From Reyranella sp. (GTDB lineage Bacteria; Pseudomonadota; Alphaproteobacteria; Reyranellales; Reyranellaceae): a stretch of 38,417 bases of DNA. The position numbers were made by a program, and so were the translations under genes. The stretch covers positions 1 to 38,417 of the forward strand of contig NZ_JAUSBN010000033.1 in the NCBI RefSeq assembly GCF_030651995.1, given 5' to 3'. Below, piece after piece: positions 34,618-38,417 of the stretch. How positions within the stretch are numbered: the first letter of the stretch is position 1; the number at the start of each line of letters is the position of its first letter. The notes below the pieces were generated by a model. That model was not told the origin of the DNA, did no database searches, and worked only from the letters and a program-made list of their open reading frames with translations.

Positions 34618-35351
34618 TCCGTTGCCTGGCCGCCTGCGCGGCCGCTGTTGCCCTCGTGTCAGGTTGCTCGTTCGTCAGTGCCGTGGATTCGGTGGGCGAT
34701 CCGACCGATCTCTATACCATCTCGCCGAAGAGCACCTTCGATGCCGACCTGCCCTCGGTCTATTGGCAACTCGCGGTCGAGGCGCCGGTCGCGGCGGCCA
34801 GCCTCAATACCGGTCGCATCGCCATCGCGATGACGCCGACCTCGACGGACTACTATGCCAAGGTGGCGTGGACGGACCGGGCGCCTCTGATGGTGCAGAC
34901 CCGCATCGTCGATTCCTTCGAGAACACCCGTAAAATCGTGGCTGTTTCCCGCGAATCGATTGCCCTGCGCGCCAACTACGTGCTGCAGCCCGACCTGCGC
35001 AATTTCGAGGCGATGTACTTCTACGGCCAGCCGCCGATCGTTAAGGTCCGCATCATCGCCAAGCTGGTGCGCATGCCCGACCGCCAGATCATCGGCGTCG
35101 CCTCGTTCGAGCGCTGCGTCCGGGCGCGCGCCGACAAGGTACCGAAGGTCGTCGAGGCCTTCGACCAGGCCTTGGGCAGCGTGATCAAGCAGCTGGTGTC
35201 CTGGACGCTCCGGACGCCTCCGCCGCAGGTCCCGAGCGATTCCGCGCCCTATGACATCGCGCGCTTTCGCAACCCGGCCAACGCGGTTATCGACAGCGCC
35301 AATTGCCCACGGGGCCAGGACGCGTCGATGGTTCCCTATACCGACGAATAG
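34614..35351 (+). CDS. ABC-type lipid transport auxiliary lipoprotein (PqiC-like, ABC_trans_aux)
   Basis: A 245-residue protein with a lipobox VSGC (Cys18) after a hydrophobic N-terminus, so it is a probable outer-membrane lipoprotein. The domain of the ABC_trans_aux/PqiC type has the opening DLYTISP, the segments RIAIAMTPTSTDYYAKVAWTDRAPLMVQTRIVDSFENT and the C-terminal helix GSVIKQLVSWTL. It starts in an ATGA overlap with mlaD and ends the Mla operon. It replaces MlaC in this operon type, where an outer-membrane anchor couples to the MCE tunnel. Function assigned by context. Confidence 0.85.
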   Translation: MIRCLAACAAAVALVSGCSFVSAVDSVGDPTDLYTISPKSTFDADLPSVYWQLAVEAPVAAASLNTGRIAIAMTPTSTDYYAKVAWTDRAPLMVQTRIVDSFENTRKIVAVSRESIALRANYVLQPDLRNFEAMYFYGQPPIVKVRIIAKLVRMPDRQIIGVASFERCVRARADKVPKVVEAFDQALGSVIKQLVSWTLRTPPPQVPSDSAPYDIARFRNPANAVIDSANCPRGQDASMVPYTDE

Positions 35352-35357
35352 GAAGGC

Positions 35358-35379
35358 GAAGCGCGTTCAGGCGCGCTTC
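35358..35379. terminator. Possible hairpin between convergent genes
   Basis: GAAGCGCG-TTCAGG-CGCGCTTC is an 8-bp perfect stem with a 6-nt loop. It starts 7 nt after the auxiliary lipoprotein stop and its loop contains the stop codon of the convergent phosphotransferase gene. There is no T run on either side, so its role in termination is uncertain. Confidence 0.4.
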
Positions 35380-36431
35380 TCGACCATCGACCAGGCGAGA
35401 TCGGCCATGGCGCGGGCGCGATTGCCGTACTTGGTCGCCGTCTCCGACGAGGCATTGCCGTCGAGGCCGCGCTTGTAGACGCCCTGCACGATGGCAGCGA
35501 GGCGGAACAGCGAAAAGGCGAGGTAGAAGTTCCAGGCCGGCACTTCCGTGCGGCCGGTGCGGCGGGCGTAGGCGGCGAGATATTCCTGCTCGGTCGGGAT
35601 GCCGAAGGCCTTGAGATCCTGGCCGGCATAGCCGCCGGACGCCCCGAAGCCCTCGCCGAAATGATACATCATGCAGTTGTAGCCGAGGTCGGCCAGCGGA
35701 TGGCCGAGCGTCGAGAGTTCCCAGTCGAGCACGGCGATGACGCGCGGCTCCGTCGGATGCACGATCGTGTTGCCGAGGCGATAGTCGCCGTGATTGATCC
35801 GTGTCTCGTCGCCCGGCGGGATGTTCTCCGGCAGCCACTTCTTCAGGGCTTCCATCGATTCGATGTCTTCGGTGCGGGCGAGGTCGTACTGGCTCGACCA
35901 GCGCGCGAGCTGGCGCTGGATGTACTGGCCTTCGCGGCCATAGTCGCCGAGGCCGACGGCGCGATAGTCGACAGTGTGCAGGCGTGCCAGCACGTCGTTC
36001 ATCGAGTCGAAAATCTTGCCGCGGTCTGCCGGTGAGACGTCGGGCATCCTGACGTCGGCGAAGACGCGGCCCGGCAGGAACTGCATGATGTAGAAGGCCG
36101 TGCCGATCACCGAATCGTCCTGGCAGAGCGCGTAGGGCTTGGGCACCGGCACGTCGGTATGGTCCGCCAGCGCCTTGATCACGCGATACTCGCGGTCGAC
36201 CTGGTGGGCCGACGGCAGCAGCTTGCCCGGCGGCTTCTTGCGCAGGACATACTGGGTCCCGGCGCCGTCGGTGACGTGGAACGTCGGATTGCTCTGCCCG
36301 CCCTCGAACTGGAGGATGCTGATCGGGCCGCGATAGCCTTCGACGTTGGCCTTCATGTAGTCGGCGAGGCGGACTTCGTCGAAGACGTGGGCCGGGCGGA
36401 CGGGCGTGAGATTGTCGGGCAGATTGGACAT
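35367..36431 (-). CDS. Aminoglycoside phosphotransferase (APH)-fold protein, acyl-CoA-associated
   Basis: A 354-residue kinase-fold protein of the APH family (ACAD10/ACAD11-like N-terminal domain). The catalytic loop is NHGDYRLGNTIVHP and the metal-binding block is VIAVLDWELSTLGHPLADLGYNC. The N-lobe Lys is likely in YVLRKKPPGKLLP. This subgroup typically lies beside acyl-CoA dehydrogenases or ligases and in eukaryotes phosphorylates 4-hydroxyacids. Here it precedes an AMP-forming acyl-CoA ligase gene by 79 nt on the same strand, though it would be the downstream gene in that unit. Antibiotic resistance is unlikely. Substrate unknown, probably a hydroxyacyl-CoA or acid. Confidence 0.85.
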   Translation of the reverse strand: MSNLPDNLTPVRPAHVFDEVRLADYMKANVEGYRGPISILQFEGGQSNPTFHVTDGAGTQYVLRKKPPGKLLPSAHQVDREYRVIKALADHTDVPVPKPYALCQDDSVIGTAFYIMQFLPGRVFADVRMPDVSPADRGKIFDSMNDVLARLHTVDYRAVGLGDYGREGQYIQRQLARWSSQYDLARTEDIESMEALKKWLPENIPPGDETRINHGDYRLGNTIVHPTEPRVIAVLDWELSTLGHPLADLGYNCMMYHFGEGFGASGGYAGQDLKAFGIPTEQEYLAAYARRTGRTEVPAWNFYLAFSLFRLAAIVQGVYKRGLDGNASSETATKYGNRARAMADLAWSMVEKRA

Positions 36432-36510
36432 GGGACTGTTCTAGAACCGTGGCGTTGGGAATTCGAGGCGCGTTTGCGATCGGGTCCGCAGGGCGGTCAC
36501 TTGGGGATGG

Positions 36511-38070
36511 TCAGTTGATGTTGCGCTGCCGGCCTTCCCAGTAGGGCTTGCGCAATTCCCGCTTCAGGATCTTGCCGGTCGGATTGCGCGGCAGGGCGTC
36601 GATGAAGTCGACCGACTTGGGCAGCTTGTAACCAGCGATGCGTTCCCGCGCCCAGCCGATCAGATCGGCGGGCGACGTGTCCACGCCGGGCTTGCGCACC
36701 ACGACCGCCTTGACGGCCTCGCCCCAGCGCTCGTCGGGGACGCCGATCACCGCCACGTCGGCGACGTCGGGGTGGCCGAACAGCGCGCTTTCGACCTCGG
36801 CCGGGTAGATGTTCTCGCCGCCCGACACGATCATGTCCTTCACGCGGTCGTAGATGAAGAGGTAGCCCTTTTCGTCGAGGTAGCCCGCGTCGCCGGTGAA
36901 GAACCAGTCGCCCTGGATCGCACGTTTGGTGGCGTCGGCCAGGCGCCAGTAACCGCGCATGACCTGCGGCGAACGGATCGCGATCTCGCCGACCGCGCCG
37001 GCGGGCACGTCCGCTCCGGTATCGTCGACGATGCGCAGTTCGACACCGACCTGCGCATAGCCGCAGGACAGGAGTTTTTTTGCGTCAGACGGATCGTGAT
37101 CCTCGGGTGGGAGCAGGGTGATGGCGCCCGTCGTCTCGGTGAGGCCGTAGACCTGCTGGAAGCCGCACCCGAAGGTCGCCATCGCCTGTTTCAACAGGTC
37201 CGCCGGAATGGGAGCGGCGCCATAGACGATCAGGCGCAGGCTGGACAGGTCCGTCTCGCGGATCTGCGGTGCCTGCACCAGGAAGAGGATCATGGCCGGC
37301 ACCAGCAGCATCACCTCGATCCGGTCCCGCTCGATGATTTCGAGCACGCGGGCGGGGACGAACTCGCGCACCACGTGGTTGGTGGCGCCGGCGAAGAGGC
37401 CGGCGATCGCCCAGCCTGCGCCGCCGATATGGAACATCGGCAGGCAGACGATGTTCTGGGTGCCGGGTTTCAGCAGCCAGCTTCTTGTCCATTGCTCGAA
37501 CATGAAGGCGAAGTTGGCGTTGGTGAGCTCGGCTCCCTTGGGCAGGCCCGTGGTGCCGCTGGTGTAGAACTGCACGGCCGTGTCCTGGGGGCGGGCGGGC
37601 AGGCGAGGATCGGTGTCGGGGTGGCGGTCACGCCACTCGCCGAAGGCCTGCCAATCGTCGTGGCGTGGGCCCAATGTCACGATCCTGCGCACGGTCGACA
37701 GCTGGTCGCGGATCTTCTCGACGACCGGGAAATATTCCTCGCCCACGAACAGGATCTCCGCCTCGGCATCGTTGACGATCTGCAGCACCTCCCGGGGCGC
37801 GAGCCGCCAGTTCACCGAAACCATCACGGCACCGGCCTTGGCTGTGCCAAACAGCAGCTCGAAAAAGACGTCACTGCTCTTGTCGAGATGGGCGACCCGG
37901 ACCTGCGGCTTGATACCCTCGGCGATGAGGCCGTTGGCGATGCGGCTCGAGGCGCGATCGAGGGCGCCGTAGGTCGTGGCCCGGCCTTCATGGACGATCG
38001 CCACCGTGTCCGGCCGTGCCGCGCCATGGGCGCGTGCAATGTCGGCCAGGCCGACCATCTCGATGCTCAT
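36511..38070 (-). CDS. AMP-forming acyl-CoA synthetase (medium/short-chain or cyclohexane-carboxylate type)
   Basis: A 519-residue ANL-superfamily ligase. The phosphate loop is FYTSGTTGLPKGAEL, followed by GLTETTG, the hinge/adenine block DAGYLDEKGYLFIYDRVKDMIVSGGENIYPAEVE and the catalytic Lys in NPTGKILKREL. Length is that of the shorter FadD family rather than the 614-residue ligase in the transporter operon. Start 38070 (MSIEMVGLADIARAHG) has a GGGGGA Shine-Dalgarno; the longer frame adds non-family residues. It is divergent from the UDP-sugar epimerase gene and followed on the same strand by the APH-fold gene. Substrate unknown. Confidence 0.88.
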   Translation of the reverse strand: MSIEMVGLADIARAHGAARPDTVAIVHEGRATTYGALDRASSRIANGLIAEGIKPQVRVAHLDKSSDVFFELLFGTAKAGAVMVSVNWRLAPREVLQIVNDAEAEILFVGEEYFPVVEKIRDQLSTVRRIVTLGPRHDDWQAFGEWRDRHPDTDPRLPARPQDTAVQFYTSGTTGLPKGAELTNANFAFMFEQWTRSWLLKPGTQNIVCLPMFHIGGAGWAIAGLFAGATNHVVREFVPARVLEIIERDRIEVMLLVPAMILFLVQAPQIRETDLSSLRLIVYGAAPIPADLLKQAMATFGCGFQQVYGLTETTGAITLLPPEDHDPSDAKKLLSCGYAQVGVELRIVDDTGADVPAGAVGEIAIRSPQVMRGYWRLADATKRAIQGDWFFTGDAGYLDEKGYLFIYDRVKDMIVSGGENIYPAEVESALFGHPDVADVAVIGVPDERWGEAVKAVVVRKPGVDTSPADLIGWARERIAGYKLPKSVDFIDALPRNPTGKILKRELRKPYWEGRQRNIN

Positions 38071-38204
38071 AGGACATTTCCCCCGCGATTTTGGCCCGTC
38101 TTCTCCGTGGCCGGGCAGCGTCATCCTTCGGTGGTTTTGGCGTGAATTCAAGAGCTTGATCGCCTAGTGTCGCCTCGCAAACTCGGGCGTTTCCAAGGGG
38201 GTCC

Positions 38205-38417
38205 ATGGGCAAGCGTATTCTGGTTACGGGCGGTGCGGGGTTCCTCGGCTCGCATCTCTGCGAGCGGCTGCTCGAGGCGGGCCACGACGTGCTCTGCGTC
38301 GACAACTATTTCACGGGCAGCAAGGCCAACCTCGCGGCCTGCCTCGACAACCGGCGCTTCGAGCTGCTGCGCCACGACGTGACCTTCCCGCTCTATGTCG
38401 AGGTCGACGAGATCTAC
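38205..38417 (+). CDS. UDP-glucuronate decarboxylase-like NAD-dependent epimerase, N-terminal part (cut by window end)
   Basis: The first 71 residues of an extended SDR, open to the window edge. The NAD-binding motif [11 protein letters not shown] is at residues 8-18, and VDNYFTGSK at the end of beta2 binds NAD. The stretch [19 protein letters not shown] is characteristic of UDP-glucuronic acid decarboxylases (UXS), which make UDP-xylose for envelope glycans. AAGGGGG precedes ATG 38205. The catalytic Tyr-Lys lies beyond the window, so a UDP-glucose epimerase or dehydratase cannot be wholly ruled out. Confidence 0.8.
   Translation, partial: MGKRILVTGGAGFLGSHLCERLLEAGHDVLCVDNYFTGSKANLAACLDNRRFELLRHDVTFPLYVEVDEIY

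Noticed and set aside
35367..36431. Calling the APH-fold protein an aminoglycoside resistance gene
   Set aside because: Its blocks and position beside an acyl-CoA ligase match the ACAD10/11-like group rather than antibiotic kinases.
36772..38145. A 457-codon plus-strand frame opposite the acyl-CoA ligase
   Set aside because: Antisense shadow with His/Asp/Gly-rich composition.

Overview
The window looks like a gene-dense chromosomal segment of a high-GC (about two thirds by eye) alphaproteobacterium, probably a soil or freshwater heterotroph of the Rhodospirillales/Hyphomicrobiales type. This is inferred from the gene families (a liv-type ABC operon with an acyl-CoA ligase, stand-alone acyl-CoA dehydrogenases and ligases, a STAS-fused MlaE lipid transporter, RlmJ with a GTG start, PPK2, dialkylglycine decarboxylase) and from palindromic intergenic repeats. 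No rRNA, tRNA, CRISPR array, phage gene or complete insertion sequence was seen. Most genes are metabolic or transport genes with 4-nt ATGA/GTGA overlaps.

Layout. 195-4333: a 2-oxoglutarate/Fe dioxygenase, an alpha/beta hydrolase, a tandem pair of short-chain dehydrogenases and a tandem pair of small lipoproteins. 4410-11538 (minus): a branched-chain/carboxylate ABC uptake system (livH-livM-livG-livF) whose operon continues into a long-chain-type acyl-CoA synthetase and ends in a decayed solute-binding-protein relic plus a strong terminator. An intact solute-binding protein follows as a separate unit. 11680-13775 (plus): an acyl-CoA dehydrogenase and two hotdog thioesterases, transcribed divergently from the transporter. 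13771-14127: a small MITE-like element next to a long palindrome.

14664-18737 (plus): a compact transglutaminase-like / MFS exporter / SDR / M20 peptidase operon. 18841-20351 (minus): an NAD-binding reductase-like protein and an Asp-nucleophile alpha/beta hydrolase, divergent from a membrane fatty acid desaturase. 21456-24890: a lipoprotein, 2,2-dialkylglycine decarboxylase with an HCCA-isomerase/DsbA-like partner, and a divergent class I glutamine amidotransferase. 24954-26366: a slipin/NfeD membrane pair. 26429-27642: an MFS transporter broken by a 1-nt frameshift in a G8 tract, behind a striking AT-rich operator-like dyad. 27698-29773: formamidase and a Cds1-like PLP enzyme. 29857-31551: rRNA methylase RlmJ and PPK2. 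31646-35351: a complete Mla-type phospholipid/MCE transporter operon. 35367-38070: an aminoglycoside-phosphotransferase-fold protein and a second acyl-CoA ligase. 38205-end: the start of a UDP-glucuronate decarboxylase-like epimerase, cut by the window edge.

Most of the segment is ordinary. The points most worth a second look are the solute-binding-protein relic, the G-tract frameshift and its upstream dyad, the MITE-like element that supplies a stop codon, the Shine-Dalgarno hairpin ahead of the slipin gene, and the placement of every long palindrome next to a minus-strand gene 3' end, in convergent gaps wherever both neighbours are visible.
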